A stretch of DNA of 41,881 nt. Origin: Halanaerobium congolense. Its GTDB lineage: Bacteria > Bacillota > Halanaerobiia > Halanaerobiales > Halanaerobiaceae. Positions 26,007 to 34,648 of the stretch are shown here, in pieces. The notes beneath the pieces are model-generated. The model was not told where the DNA came from, did not search any database, and was given only the letters and a program-made list of their open reading frames with translations. The stretch is from assembly GCF_004366375.1 (NCBI RefSeq), contig NZ_SOEF01000025.1, positions 1 through 41,881 on the forward strand, read 5' to 3'. How positions within the stretch are numbered: the stretch's first letter is position 1; each line of letters begins with the position of its first letter. A program made the translations under genes and the position numbers.

Positions 26007-26234
26007 TTATGCATTTTGATAGAGCAAACGGTGTCTTAAATTGAATACATGTGCAAAAGAATAATTTTCTTCAAGCTGCATTTCATATACCAATTTATTT
26101 GTCATTAAGACACAAATTCTAAAAGCTGATTCAATATCATTTTTAAAACTGTATTCCCTCTCTAAAAATTCCTGATGTTCTTTTTCTATAAAAGTTTCTA
26201 AATTATTTCTATAAACAAATTTCTCTTCTCGCAT
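26007..26234 (-). CDS. Small helical protein of unknown function
   Basis: This 75-residue, charged, mostly helical protein was not recognised. It begins MREEKFVYRNNLETF and has no signal peptide or membrane segment. Its ribosome site is weak (AGAG six bases before ATG). Support for a real gene is its placement: it ends 15 bp from a bidirectional terminator shared with fxsA and fills the gap between that and a long AT-rich intergenic region. A random reading frame cannot be excluded. Confidence 0.5.
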   Translation of the reverse strand: MREEKFVYRNNLETFIEKEHQEFLEREYSFKNDIESAFRICVLMTNKLVYEMQLEENYSFAHVFNLRHRLLYQNA

Positions 26235-26697
26235 TAATTCTCTATTTTTATGTATATTTAAAAAATTATATATCTCTATTTTTATCTATTCAATTCTATC
26301 TCCACATAGAACAGAAATAATATTTTGAAATTAATTCATAACTAGAAAGAATAATAAATTTAATTTTTATTATATTTCATTTATTTTTATAAAAAAATAA
26401 TTAAAATCAGAATAAATATATATTTAAAATAATTAATAACGTCTTTATATGGGGATTAATAAATAAATTCCGGTATTATTTTTGATATTATGTTATTATG
26501 AATAAAATAATTAATTATAAAAAAGGTAGTTTAAAATTATAAAATGAAAAAAAATAAAAAAAATGATAAAAAACGCTTGTTTTTATTTTTTTTTTATGTT
26601 AGTATTAAATTAACGAAAAAGTTAGTTAATTCATTTTATTTAAATTTTAATTTTAAATACCTTGGCCAGGTAATGTAAAAATCTAGGAGGGACTAAA
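26235..26697. other. Long AT-rich intergenic region before the sugar-phosphate locus
   Basis: This 463-bp stretch has long A and T runs and no convincing coding frame. Its 3' part contains the regulated promoter at 26577-26624, an imperfect 15-bp palindrome TACCTTGGCCAGGTA at 26659-26673, and the AGGAGGG site of the isomerase gene. No DnaA-box cluster was seen. Confidence 0.6.
26577..26624 (+). promoter_or_regulatory. Promoter with putative DeoR-type operator, isomerase operon (site 1)
   Basis: TTGTTT at 26577-26582, a 17-bp spacer, then TAGTAT at 26600-26605. TAACGAAAAAGTTA (26611-26624) follows directly, a TAAC/GTTA inverted repeat with 6 bp between. The layout matches the promoter at 37219-37266 nearly base for base around CGAAAAAGTT. 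Confidence 0.6.
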
Positions 26698-27180
26698 ATG
26701 ACAGAAATATCTAAGAAAAAAATTGTAATTGGTGCAGCGACTGCTGGAATAGAACTTAAAGAGGTAATTAAGGAAATGTTGGATGAAGAAGGGATAGCAT
26801 ACGAAGATGTGGGTCTTGATTCTGTTGATGATGAAATGTATTATCCATCAGTAGCAAAAAAATTATCAGAAAGAATTATTGCTAGTAATTATGAAAAAAA
26901 TGGTATTTTAATCTGTGGTACAGGAATTGGAATGGCAATAACTGCTAATAAATTTCCAAAAATTTATGCAGCTCAGGTTTATGATACATTTGCTTCTGAA
27001 AGAGCATCCTTAAGTAATGATGCTAATGTTATTACACTTGGATCAAGAATTACTGGTCCTAGACTTGCAAAGAAAATTGTAAAAGAATGGCTCGGACTTG
27101 AGTTTGAACCGGGACGTTCAACTCCAAAGCTAAAAGAAATTTATGATATTGAAAAAGAAAACTTAAAAGGTATTGAATAA
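26698..27180 (+). CDS. RpiB/LacAB-family sugar-phosphate isomerase, atypical active site
   Basis: This 160-residue aldose-ketose isomerase has the RpiB fold. The loop ICGTGIGMAITANKFP carries the catalytic Cys73. Canonical RpiB has Asp-His after the first strand and a ring-opening His (His98 in E. coli). Here these positions read Ala14-Thr15 and Ser106 (ERASLSNDANVITLGSR). Such changes are expected if the substrate is acyclic. From memory, the ERAxLSN pattern recalls EryI/DerI-type D-erythrulose-4-phosphate isomerases. It heads an operon with transaldolase and transketolase, has an AGGAGGG site and follows a regulated promoter. The fold call is firm; ribose-5-phosphate as substrate is doubtful. 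Confidence 0.88.
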   Translation: MTEISKKKIVIGAATAGIELKEVIKEMLDEEGIAYEDVGLDSVDDEMYYPSVAKKLSERIIASNYEKNGILICGTGIGMAITANKFPKIYAAQVYDTFASERASLSNDANVITLGSRITGPRLAKKIVKEWLGLEFEPGRSTPKLKEIYDIEKENLKGIE

Positions 27181-27254
27181 GCTTAGGTAAAAATTACTTG
27201 AATCATGAAATAAAAGCAGCAGCTTAAATAAAATTATAAGGAGAGTGAAGATTA

Positions 27255-27908
27255 ATGAAATTTTTTATTGACACAGCAAATCTGGAAGAGATTAAAAATG
27301 CAGAAAGTTATGGAGTTATAGATGGTGTAACCACAAATCCGTCACTTGTTGCAAAAGAAGGAGATATTGATTTTCAGACAAGAATTAGTGAAATTTGTGA
27401 TACTATAGATGGTCCTGTAAGTGCAGAAGTTGTTGCACTTGAAGCAGATAAGATGATTGAAGAAGCAAGAGAGCTTGCAGAAATAGCTTCAAATGTAGTA
27501 GTAAAAATCCCTATGACAATGGAAGGTCTCAAAGCTGTTAAAACATTAAGTGATGAAGGTATAAATACAAATGTAACCTTAGTTTTCTCAGCAAATCAGG
27601 CACTTTTAGCTGCTAAAGCAGGTGCAACTTATGTTAGCCCATTTATTGGAAGACTGGATGATCGGGCAGCAAATGGCATGGATCTTGTAAGAGAGATTGT
27701 ACAGATATTTGATAATTATAAAATGGATACAGAAATCATTTCTGCAAGTATTAGACATCCAATGCATGTAAAAGAAGCGGCTTTAGCAGGTGCAGATATA
27801 GCTACAATTCCATTTAACGTAATTGAAAAACTTTCGCAACATCCATTAACTGATATAGGAATAGAGAGATTTTTAGATGACTGGAATAAAACTCAAGGTA
27901 ATAAATAA
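27255..27908 (+). CDS. tal: Transaldolase, small (TalC/FSA) subfamily
   Basis: This 217-residue class I aldolase moves a dihydroxyacetone unit between sugar phosphates. The Schiff-base Lys84 lies in [19 protein letters not shown] is near the N-terminus. Two residues separate true transaldolases from fructose-6-phosphate aldolase: Glu58 (SAEVV), where the aldolase has Gln, and Phe130 ([11 protein letters not shown]), where the aldolase has Tyr. Both favour transaldolase. Length is normal for the short decameric type. An AAGGAGA site precedes the ATG. It lies between the RpiB-like isomerase and transketolase genes, so it probably handles erythrose 4-phosphate and sedoheptulose 7-phosphate in the non-oxidative pentose pathway. 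Confidence 0.93.
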   Translation: MKFFIDTANLEEIKNAESYGVIDGVTTNPSLVAKEGDIDFQTRISEICDTIDGPVSAEVVALEADKMIEEARELAEIASNVVVKIPMTMEGLKAVKTLSDEGINTNVTLVFSANQALLAAKAGATYVSPFIGRLDDRAANGMDLVREIVQIFDNYKMDTEIISASIRHPMHVKEAALAGADIATIPFNVIEKLSQHPLTDIGIERFLDDWNKTQGNK

Positions 27909-27918
27909 GGGGGAAAAG

Positions 27919-29889
27919 ATGTTAAATGAAATTGCAAATGTTGTCTGTGGCTTAGCGGCAGATTCAGTAGAAGATGCTAACTCCGGACATCCAGGTTTAC
28001 CGATTGGTTGTGCAGAGATTGGAACTGCTTTATATGCAGACATATTGAAACATGATCCTCAAAAACCGGACTGGCCAGATAGAGATAGATTTGTACTCTC
28101 TGCTGGTCATGGATCAGCACTGCAGTATGCACTGCTTCACTTAAGTGGTTATGATCTTTCACTGGAGGAATTAAAAAAGTTTCGTCAGCCTGGTTCTAAA
28201 ACTCCAGGACACCCAGAATATGGGATGACTCCAGGCGTAGAAACTACTACTGGTCCTTTAGGGCAGGGCTTAGCTAATGCAGTTGGAATGGCTCTTGCTG
28301 AAGAGATAAAAGCTGCAGAATTTAATACATCTCAACATAAAATAGTAGATCATTATACTTACACTATTGCTGGAGACGGATGTATGATGGAAGGTGTAAG
28401 TTCAGAAGCGGCTTCTCTTGCCGGTCACCTTGCTCTTGATAAGCTAATTGTTATTTATGATGATAACAATATTTCTATAGAAGGTAGTACAGATATTACT
28501 TTTACAGAAAATGTAGCTGATCGATTTAAAGCATATAACTGGCACGTTATTGAAGATGTAGATGGACATGATCTTGAACAGATTAAAAATGCAGTAAAAG
28601 CAGCAAAGGCAGAAAAAAACAAGCCAACACTTATTATGGCTAAAACTAAAATTGCCTGTGGTGCACCTACAAAAGAAGGAACTGCAGCAGCTCATGGAGC
28701 TCCACTTGGTGAAGAAGAAATTAAAGGATTAAAAAAGAATATTGGTCTTCCTGTTGATAAAAAATATTATATATCAGAAGAAGTAAAAGAATTTTTTGCA
28801 GAACGTCAAGTTGTATTAGAAGCTAAAAGAAAAAAATGGGAAGCAGAATTTATTGAATGGGCTAAAAACAATCCTGAATTGAAAGAAAAATGGGATAAAG
28901 CAGAAGCACTTCTTTTACCAGATAATCTTAAAGAAACTATCGAAGAACTTGAAATTGAAACTCCAAATGCTACAAGAAAAGCTTCTGGAGCTGTTCTAAG
29001 AAAACTTGCAGATGAGATTGATTATTTACTTGGAGGTTCAGCTGATCTTGCTCCTTCCAATAAAACATATTTAGATAAATATGCAGAAATTCAGCCCGGA
29101 AATTATATGGGTAGAAATATTAGATTTGGGGTCAGAGAACATGCAATGGGCTCAATCGTAAATGGAATGTTTTTACATGGTGGACTGCGACCATTTGCTG
29201 CAACATTTTTGGTTTTCAGCGATTATATGCGTCCCGCAATTAGGATGGCCGCTTTAATGAAGCTACCAATAATTTATGTATTCACACATGACTCGATTTA
29301 TATCGGAGAAGATGGACCTACTCATCAGCCAGTTGAACACTTAGAAGCTTTGCGTGGAATTCCTGGACTTAAAGTTTTAAGACCGGCAGACGAAGAAGAA
29401 ACAAAAGCTGCCTGGTATGAAGCTATTAAAAATACAGAAGGTCCAACTGCACTTGTATTTACAAGACAGACTCTTCCTCATCTGGACAAAGAAGATGATT
29501 TCTGGACTGGTATGGAAAAAGGTGCTTATAAAATAAGCTCTACAGATTCAGATACTTATCATTATACATTCCTTGCAAGTGGTAGTGAGGTATCACTAGC
29601 AGTCGAAACAGCTGATCTTCTTGAAGAAAAGGGAAAAAACGTACAGGTTATTTCTATCCCAGATAAAGATACTCTTGATGGAAATGAAGAATATTATTTT
29701 GATGAACTGCTTTCTAAAACAGAGAAAACTGTTGTTATAGAAGCAGGTATAGGTAGAGCCTGGCATAATCTACTTAATGGAGATTATGAATTAATTACCG
29801 TAGAGGACTTTGGTGAAAGCGGACCGGGTAATAAAATAGCTGAAAAATTTGGCTTCAATCCAGAAAAAATCATTGAAAAAATAAGCTAG
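27919..29889 (+). CDS. tkt: Transketolase
   Basis: This full-length, single-chain transketolase of 656 residues transfers two-carbon units between ketose and aldose phosphates using thiamine diphosphate. The cofactor motif begins at AGDGCMMEG and continues to YDDNNISIEG. The N-terminal SGHPGLPIG and the C-half pyrimidine-domain segments (RFGVREHAMGSI, HDSIYIGEDGPTHQPVEH) are all present. The ATG at 27919 is preferred for its AAGGGGG site; a longer frame from 27877 overlaps the transaldolase end and has no site. It starts 10 bp after transaldolase and is followed by a terminator, closing the three-gene operon. Many clostridia split transketolase into two genes, so the single chain is worth noting. 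Confidence 0.95.
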   Translation: MLNEIANVVCGLAADSVEDANSGHPGLPIGCAEIGTALYADILKHDPQKPDWPDRDRFVLSAGHGSALQYALLHLSGYDLSLEELKKFRQPGSKTPGHPEYGMTPGVETTTGPLGQGLANAVGMALAEEIKAAEFNTSQHKIVDHYTYTIAGDGCMMEGVSSEAASLAGHLALDKLIVIYDDNNISIEGSTDITFTENVADRFKAYNWHVIEDVDGHDLEQIKNAVKAAKAEKNKPTLIMAKTKIACGAPTKEGTAAAHGAPLGEEEIKGLKKNIGLPVDKKYYISEEVKEFFAERQVVLEAKRKKWEAEFIEWAKNNPELKEKWDKAEALLLPDNLKETIEELEIETPNATRKASGAVLRKLADEIDYLLGGSADLAPSNKTYLDKYAEIQPGNYMGRNIRFGVREHAMGSIVNGMFLHGGLRPFAATFLVFSDYMRPAIRMAALMKLPIIYVFTHDSIYIGEDGPTHQPVEHLEALRGIPGLKVLRPADEEETKAAWYEAIKNTEGPTALVFTRQTLPHLDKEDDFWTGMEKGAYKISSTDSDTYHYTFLASGSEVSLAVETADLLEEKGKNVQVISIPDKDTLDGNEEYYFDELLSKTEKTVVIEAGIGRAWHNLLNGDYELITVEDFGESGPGNKIAEKFGFNPEKIIEKIS

Positions 29890-29900
29890 TAGAGTTAAAT

Positions 29901-29931
29901 AAAGCTGTAGAATTTTATTTCTGCAGCTTTT
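29901..29931 (+). terminator. Rho-independent terminator after transketolase
   Basis: A 12-bp stem AAAGCTGTAGAA/TTCTGCAGCTTT (one T-G pair) is followed by TTTT and lies 11 bp after the stop codon. It implies that the kinase gene beyond the insertion sequence has its own promoter. Confidence 0.88.
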
Positions 29932-30169
29932 AAAATACATTTAAAATTCAGAATATTGATTATGGATGTAATAAGAAAGAATATATATTAATTTAAACTA
30001 AGTTTTTAATCTAAAAATATGTTTTCACCAATATAAAATTGTTAATTTTAGTAATTGTCTTTATCTAGTGATTATTCCTGAATTTTTGGTTTGTGAATAA
30101 CTTTATTGTTTGATTTTTTAGTACAGATGTTTATGAGAAATTTTTTAATTCTCATTTAACATATATATA
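29932..30169. other. Intergenic remnant, original leader of the sugar kinase gene
   Basis: This AT-rich stretch lies between the transketolase terminator and the insertion sequence. It contains a possible promoter (TTGTTT, 17 bp, GTTTAT, close to 30109-30136) and a TGAGAA/TTCTCA inverted repeat at 30134-30154. Before the insertion it ran directly into the kinase ribosome site. Confidence 0.4.
30156..30169. repeat. Direct repeat flanking the IS1182-like element, left copy
   Basis: TTAACATATATATA is repeated exactly at 31909-31922 on the other side of the element. It is a candidate target duplication; the AT-rich ends blur its exact length. Confidence 0.7.
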
Positions 30170-31908
30170 GGTGTTTGCAAAATAGACAAAGAAAATAGTA
30201 AAAAACTGTAAGTAATGGGTTGAGTTCAATTTTAAAAATTTAAAAATTGAATAAGAAAATGTTCTAATAAAACTAAGCATGACAAAATAAACCTATGAAC
30301 ACAGGTTTTAAAAAAAGATATTAAAAGATTTAAATTCTAAGCAATTAGTGATCTTAAAGATCTAATATTTTCTGGTTTATCCATTTTATCAGCTAAAATC
30401 AATGTTAAAAGCTGAGTTATTCCAGCCAGAAAAACATCTGCTTTAATACTCTTTAGATTCTGAGTTTTTAGATTACCAGTAACCATAGCATCTTTAAAAT
30501 AGTTAATTGTCTGTTCAACCACTCCGCGTTTTTTGTAGAGATCTATCCAGTCATCTGTATCTCTAATGATACCAGGATAAGTTCTTAAATCCTGATTTGG
30601 ATAAGTATAGATAACTCTACCATAACTGGAGTCAGTACAGGGGTTTTCACAGCAGCAGTTTCTTTTACCGCCTTTATGATTGGTTTTTGGACAGACAAAT
30701 TTAAATCTGGGGCTGCGATTCTTTTCGCGTGACCAGCCAGCTGGTTTCATTGGTAAAGAGGAATCTTTAGGACATAAAGGCCAGCCGTTTTCATTGTAAT
30801 TTGGTTGGGGTAGATCTGAACTACTATTTCTAGGATTAAGTGGAATGACTGCTTTATCAAAGCCAAAATCCTTAATTAAAAAGGGGTAAGTCTGATAATT
30901 ATCAAAGGCAGAATCAGCGATAAAAGTGGAATAATGTTGATTACTATGAAGATTGAAATAATCTTCTAAAACTGGTTTTAAAGAAGTTGAATCTCCAATT
31001 GATTTGTCTTCATCAGGTGAGTCAGATTTTTTCTCAATAGGTACTTCAGGGTGATTATCTTTAAAGTCATCATCAAAAAAGGAGATATGACGGATAATAC
31101 CAAGCCCATTAGTGACAATACCAGCTTTGTAGACATAGCAGAAATGACCATTGATATAGAGCTGTTTAATCTCTTGATTAACATGAGCTGAAGAAGGCAT
31201 AGACTGATAAGCGAAGGAATATATATTAACATTTTTATCGTTTCTGTAGATGTTTTTAAGTCTGCGAATGATATTGTTTATGTATTTAGGATTGTTTTCA
31301 GTCACATAGGGTTCAAAGCCAGTTGTATCATAGATGAAAAGATCAGATTTTAGAGGGTCAATTTTTCTGCAAAGAGGTTCAGTAACATCAACAAGATGAT
31401 AGAAAAGATCTTCTAAGTGATCTTCAAACTTTGTCTTAAAACGAGAAAACTGAGAGATATCAGGAACAGATTTAAAACCACAGAAATCTCTTAAGTCGCT
31501 GCTCAATGCAAAAATATTAACTAAAAGTACAAGAGTTGGAATTCCTAATATTTTTTGAAGGATAAAGGCAGAAAGTATTGATTCCAGACCATATTCTCTT
31601 TTTCTACCAAAATATTTGTAGTAAGCATTGTAGAAACTGGCAGGAATAAATTCAGATAAATCAAGATATTGATCGAGCATTTCAAGGAATTGAGGTTTAT
31701 CATTTTGAGCCCAATCTTTGGCTTGTTCATAAAGATCACCGAAAGACAATTGCTTTTTAGAATTAAAAGACATTATGATTTCCTCCTTTTGATTTGTGGT
31801 ATTTTTAGTATCTCTAACTATATTATACCATATCTTAAGGAGGAAGTCACCAAAAATTTATGTCATGAGCCCTGTTATTTCGGGCCTTAGACATTATACA
31901 AACGACTA
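30170..31908 (-). mobile_element. IS1182-like insertion sequence
   Basis: This element of about 1.74 kb lies between two 14-bp direct repeats. Its ends are loosely inverted (left GTGTTTGCAAAATAGAC; right, reversed, GTCGTTTGTATAATGTC). It carries one DDE transposase with a normal ribosome site. A GCCC/GGGC hairpin around 31869-31886 near its right end may stop transcription. The family name is tentative. It sits directly upstream of the FGGY kinase gene, separating it from its original leader. Confidence 0.75.
30337..31773 (-). CDS. DDE transposase, IS1182/IS4-like
   Basis: This 478-residue transposase has an N-terminal DUF772-like domain (GLESILSAFILQKILGIP and later FCGFKSVPDISQFSRFKTKF). 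A DDE core follows: Asp in SDLFIYDTTGFEPYV, a second Asp in FIADSAFDNYQTYPFL, and Glu in KKRGVVEQTINYFKDA. A Cys-rich insert (KRNCCCENPC, about residue 370) occurs before the last motif. The strong AAGGAGG site before the ATG at 31773 fits. The frame is intact. It is leftward, opposite to the surrounding metabolic genes. Confidence 0.88.
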   Translation of the reverse strand: MSFNSKKQLSFGDLYEQAKDWAQNDKPQFLEMLDQYLDLSEFIPASFYNAYYKYFGRKREYGLESILSAFILQKILGIPTLVLLVNIFALSSDLRDFCGFKSVPDISQFSRFKTKFEDHLEDLFYHLVDVTEPLCRKIDPLKSDLFIYDTTGFEPYVTENNPKYINNIIRRLKNIYRNDKNVNIYSFAYQSMPSSAHVNQEIKQLYINGHFCYVYKAGIVTNGLGIIRHISFFDDDFKDNHPEVPIEKKSDSPDEDKSIGDSTSLKPVLEDYFNLHSNQHYSTFIADSAFDNYQTYPFLIKDFGFDKAVIPLNPRNSSSDLPQPNYNENGWPLCPKDSSLPMKPAGWSREKNRSPRFKFVCPKTNHKGGKRNCCCENPCTDSSYGRVIYTYPNQDLRTYPGIIRDTDDWIDLYKKRGVVEQTINYFKDAMVTGNLKTQNLKSIKADVFLAGITQLLTLILADKMDKPENIRSLRSLIA

Positions 31909-31922
31909 TTAACATATATATA
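31909..31922. repeat. Direct repeat flanking the IS1182-like element, right copy
   Basis: TTAACATATATATA is identical to 30156-30169. It ends five bases before the AGGAGGGG site of the kinase gene. Confidence 0.7.
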
Positions 31923-31941
31923 AATTAGGAGGGGAAATTAT

Positions 31942-33486
31942 ATGAAATATGTATTAGGAGTAGACATTGGTACTGGTGGAGCAAGGGCAGCAATTATTAA
32001 TGAAAATGGAGAATTTGAAAATTCATTCTATACTGATCATGATTATAAGATACCTAAAGCAGGTTGGGCTGAACAGGAAGCAAATGTATATTGGGACAGT
32101 TTTTGTGAGGTGGTTCAAGAGGCTACAAATTGGGTTGAAGAACAGAATGGCGAAATTGTAGGGCTTGGTATTAGTGGTTTAACTCCAGATGTTTTACCTA
32201 TAGATAAAAATGGAAAGGCTTTATATCCCGCAATTCTCTGGCTGGATAGAAGAGGTACAGAAGAAGGTGAATGGATAAAAGATGTTATTGGTGTAGATAA
32301 AGTATTTGAATTAAGTGGAAACACAGTTGACCCTTATTATGGATTAGTAGAACTTCTTTGGTTAAAAAATAAAGAACCAGGCATTTATGGACAAGCAGAT
32401 AAGTTTGTAAATATTAAAGATTATATTATTAATAAAATAACTGGAACAGTTTGTATGGACTATACTCAGGCAGCCTGTACAGGTATTGGTTTTGATATTC
32501 GCAAAAAGCAGTGGGATCCTGCAATGTTCGATAAACTTGGTCTGAATATTGACAAGATGCCTGATCTAGTTAGACCAGAAGAAGTAATTGGAAAAACTCT
32601 GCCAGAAATAAGTGAAAAAACTGGTTTGAAACCTGGTATTCCAGTAGTTGCTGGAGCAGGGGATTGTTTTGCAAGTGTAATGGCTGCTGGCGTTAGTGAA
32701 GTTGGAGAAAATGTTGTAGCACTTGGCACATCAGCTGTTTGGGGCTTTTTAGGAAAATCAGATGATTTTGCAAAAAATATGCTTGTTTCACCTGCACCAG
32801 GTTACCCTGATATGTATCTTACTAGTGCTGCTCCAGCTTTTACGGGTGGAGTTTATAAATGGATTAGAGATAATATCATGGGACATGAAGGTGAAGATGC
32901 CTATATTAAAATGAATAAAGAAGCTGCAGAAATCAATCCTGGCTCAGATGGATTAACTATACTTCCATATTATGCAGGTGAAAGATCACCTGTCTGGGAT
33001 GCAAGAGCTAGAGGAGTTATGTTTGGTTTGTCCACGGACCATACTAGAGCTAATATATTTAGAGCTGGACTCGAATCTGTAGCATATGCACTGCTTGATA
33101 GTTTGAAATACATTAGAGCTTCAGGTACTGAGATTGGTAAAGATATGGTTGTAACGGGTGGTATGGCTAAAAGTAAATTATTGAGAGAAATTTTAGCCAA
33201 TACTCTAAACATGAATGTTATTTACATTGGTGGTCATGTAAGTGCCGAAGTAGGTTCAGCTTATATTGCTGGTAATGGTGTTGACCTATTTGAGAGCTAT
33301 GAAGTTGCAAAAGAAAAACTAGATCTTATCGATAAAATTGAGCCGGATCCAAAGATCAACGAAATTTATGAGGAATACTATGAGAGAGTCTACAAACACC
33401 TACATCCAGCTCTTAAAGATATATTTAGTGCTAACTATGAAATTAGAAATAATGTTGATAAGTTAATAAATTCATTTAATTGCTAA
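31942..33486 (+). CDS. FGGY-family carbohydrate kinase
   Basis: This 514-residue sugar or polyol kinase belongs to the FGGY family (xylulokinase, glycerol kinase, erythritol kinase). It has the N-terminal ATP-site strand GVDIGTGGARAAI, the ILWLDRR segment (about 98-104), the likely catalytic base Asp241 in VVAGAGDCFASVMAAG, and the C-terminal VTGGMAKSKLLREIL. The family phosphorylates ketoses, polyols or related compounds with ATP. The substrate cannot be told from these motifs; xylulose, another ketose or a tetritol would all fit the locus. AGGAGGGG at 31927-31934 is close to the end of the insertion sequence, so expression may now depend on a promoter in or near that element. Confidence 0.92.
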   Translation: MKYVLGVDIGTGGARAAIINENGEFENSFYTDHDYKIPKAGWAEQEANVYWDSFCEVVQEATNWVEEQNGEIVGLGISGLTPDVLPIDKNGKALYPAILWLDRRGTEEGEWIKDVIGVDKVFELSGNTVDPYYGLVELLWLKNKEPGIYGQADKFVNIKDYIINKITGTVCMDYTQAACTGIGFDIRKKQWDPAMFDKLGLNIDKMPDLVRPEEVIGKTLPEISEKTGLKPGIPVVAGAGDCFASVMAAGVSEVGENVVALGTSAVWGFLGKSDDFAKNMLVSPAPGYPDMYLTSAAPAFTGGVYKWIRDNIMGHEGEDAYIKMNKEAAEINPGSDGLTILPYYAGERSPVWDARARGVMFGLSTDHTRANIFRAGLESVAYALLDSLKYIRASGTEIGKDMVVTGGMAKSKLLREILANTLNMNVIYIGGHVSAEVGSAYIAGNGVDLFESYEVAKEKLDLIDKIEPDPKINEIYEEYYERVYKHLHPALKDIFSANYEIRNNVDKLINSFNC

Positions 33487-33548
33487 GTTATTTGATTTCT
33501 TAACTGTACTATAAAATAATTATTATATAAATGATTAATAAATTCTAA

Positions 33549-33596
33549 CCTGTTTTCTCGTAATAAGTCAACAATTTTAATAAGAGAGAAAACAGG
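33549..33596. repeat. Perfect 11-bp inverted repeat between kinase and aldolase genes
   Basis: CCTGTTTTCTC at 33549-33559 and GAGAAAACAGG at 33586-33596 are exact inverted copies with a 26-bp loop. No T-run follows, so this is not a typical terminator. It could be a protein-binding site or an RNA structure in the leader of the aldolase gene. Confidence 0.7.
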
Positions 33597-33711
33597 CAAT
33601 AATAATCATATAAATATATTTTATGACTTTAGATTTCAAAATATTCTTAAAAATTTTACTTATTTTTATTAATAACTTACTATTCTAAAGCTAAAAAGGA
33701 GAATAATAAAT

Positions 33712-34572
33712 ATGCTTACAAACTTAAATGAAGTATTACCTCAAGCAAGAAAAGAAGGCTATGCAGTGCCCGCATTTGACTGTATTGAAGATTTTATGGT
33801 CAGAACTATTTTGGATACTGCAGAAAAAAATAACTCACCCGTAATTTTAATGTCTTTAAGACACGATCTTGAAGGTAAAGGATTTAGTTATATTGCAGGT
33901 TTGATTAATAAAGTTGCTCCAAAATATCACATACCAATTGTGCTTCATCTTGACCATGCAGAAGATTTTGAGTTCATAAAAAAAGCTATTGATAATGGTT
34001 TTAGTTCTGTGATGTATGATGGTTCTAAGCTTCCATTTGAGGAGAACATAAAGAATACAAAAGAAGTAGTTGACTATGCACACGCTAAAGGAGTTACGGT
34101 TGAAGCCGAATTGGGCCATGTGGGTGGAATGAATCTTGATGGAAGCAAAGAGGGGGATTCCCAACTTACAAAATCGGAAGATGTGAAAACATTTATCGAA
34201 AAAACTGGAGTTGATGCCTTAGCAGTTTCAATTGGTACAGCTCATGGTGTTTACGAATCCGAGCCGAAATTAAATATTGAACGGTTGAAGGAAATTAATG
34301 AAGTCAGTTCGGTTCCACTTGTACTCCATGGTGGTTCTGGCACACCTGTAAAACAGGTTCAAAAATCTATAAAAAATGGTATTACTAAGATCAATATCTT
34401 TGCTGATTTGAGAATCTCTATGTATAAAGGTCTTTTAAAAGCTGCTGAAAAGGCAAAAAAAGACGCTAGAATTGATCCAACACCAGATATGCTTTTTGAA
34501 CCGATCAAAAATTATTTAAGTAACACTGTGGCTACAAAAATAGAAGAGCTATTTTCTGATAATAGAGTTTGA
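33712..34572 (+). CDS. Class II ketose-(bis)phosphate aldolase (FbaA/GatY/KbaY family)
   Basis: This 286-residue zinc-dependent aldolase splits a ketose phosphate into dihydroxyacetone phosphate and an aldehyde. Visible active-site elements are Asp81-His82 (LHLDHAED), the Glu133 region (VEAELGHVGG), His178 (GTAHGVY) and His206 with the following Gly loop (LVLHGGSG). Length matches the fructose-bisphosphate/tagatose-bisphosphate family. The exact substrate cannot be read from the sequence; the HLDHAED variant replaces the more usual QLDHG. The AAGGAG site supports the ATG. It lies 225 bp after the kinase and 76 bp before the dehydrogenase, which has its own promoter, so the kinase product may feed this enzyme directly or after conversion. 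Confidence 0.9.
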   Translation: MLTNLNEVLPQARKEGYAVPAFDCIEDFMVRTILDTAEKNNSPVILMSLRHDLEGKGFSYIAGLINKVAPKYHIPIVLHLDHAEDFEFIKKAIDNGFSSVMYDGSKLPFEENIKNTKEVVDYAHAKGVTVEAELGHVGGMNLDGSKEGDSQLTKSEDVKTFIEKTGVDALAVSIGTAHGVYESEPKLNIERLKEINEVSSVPLVLHGGSGTPVKQVQKSIKNGITKINIFADLRISMYKGLLKAAEKAKKDARIDPTPDMLFEPIKNYLSNTVATKIEELFSDNRV

Positions 34573-34579
34573 TTAACTA

Positions 34580-34633
34580 TTGAACAGAATATGGAAAACA
34601 AAATATAATTAGATTTGACGTAACGAAATGTTA
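34580..34633 (+). promoter_or_regulatory. Promoter with putative DeoR-type operator, dehydrogenase gene (site 2)
   Basis: TTGAAC at 34580-34585, an 18-bp spacer, then a consensus TATAAT at 34604-34609. Eleven bases further, TAACGAAATGTTA (34621-34633) forms a perfect TAAC/GTTA inverted repeat sharing TAACGAAA with site 1. Confidence 0.6.
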
Positions 34634-34648
34634 ACTGGGAGGAATAAT

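Noticed and set aside
26565-26590. CcpA cre site at AAAAACGCTTG
   Set aside because: Only the central ACGCTT part resembles a cre; the outer TG and CA positions do not match, and the sequence is better read as a -35 element.
26235-26697. Replication origin in the long AT-rich region
   Set aside because: No DnaA-box cluster and no dnaA, dnaN or parAB genes nearby; A/T runs alone are common in this genome.
27255-27908. Fructose-6-phosphate aldolase producing dihydroxyacetone for the DhaK
   Set aside because: The two residues that mark the aldolase (Gln in FAQV, Tyr in APY) are Glu58 and Phe130 here, as in transaldolases. The link to DhaK through free dihydroxyacetone is therefore not supported.
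26698-29889. Sulfoquinovose transketolase pathway (SqwI-like isomerase with transketolase)
   Set aside because: The transketolase is single-chain rather than split, and no sulfosugar isomerase, sulfonate dehydrogenase or sulfonate exporter lies nearby. The isomerase similarity alone is not enough.
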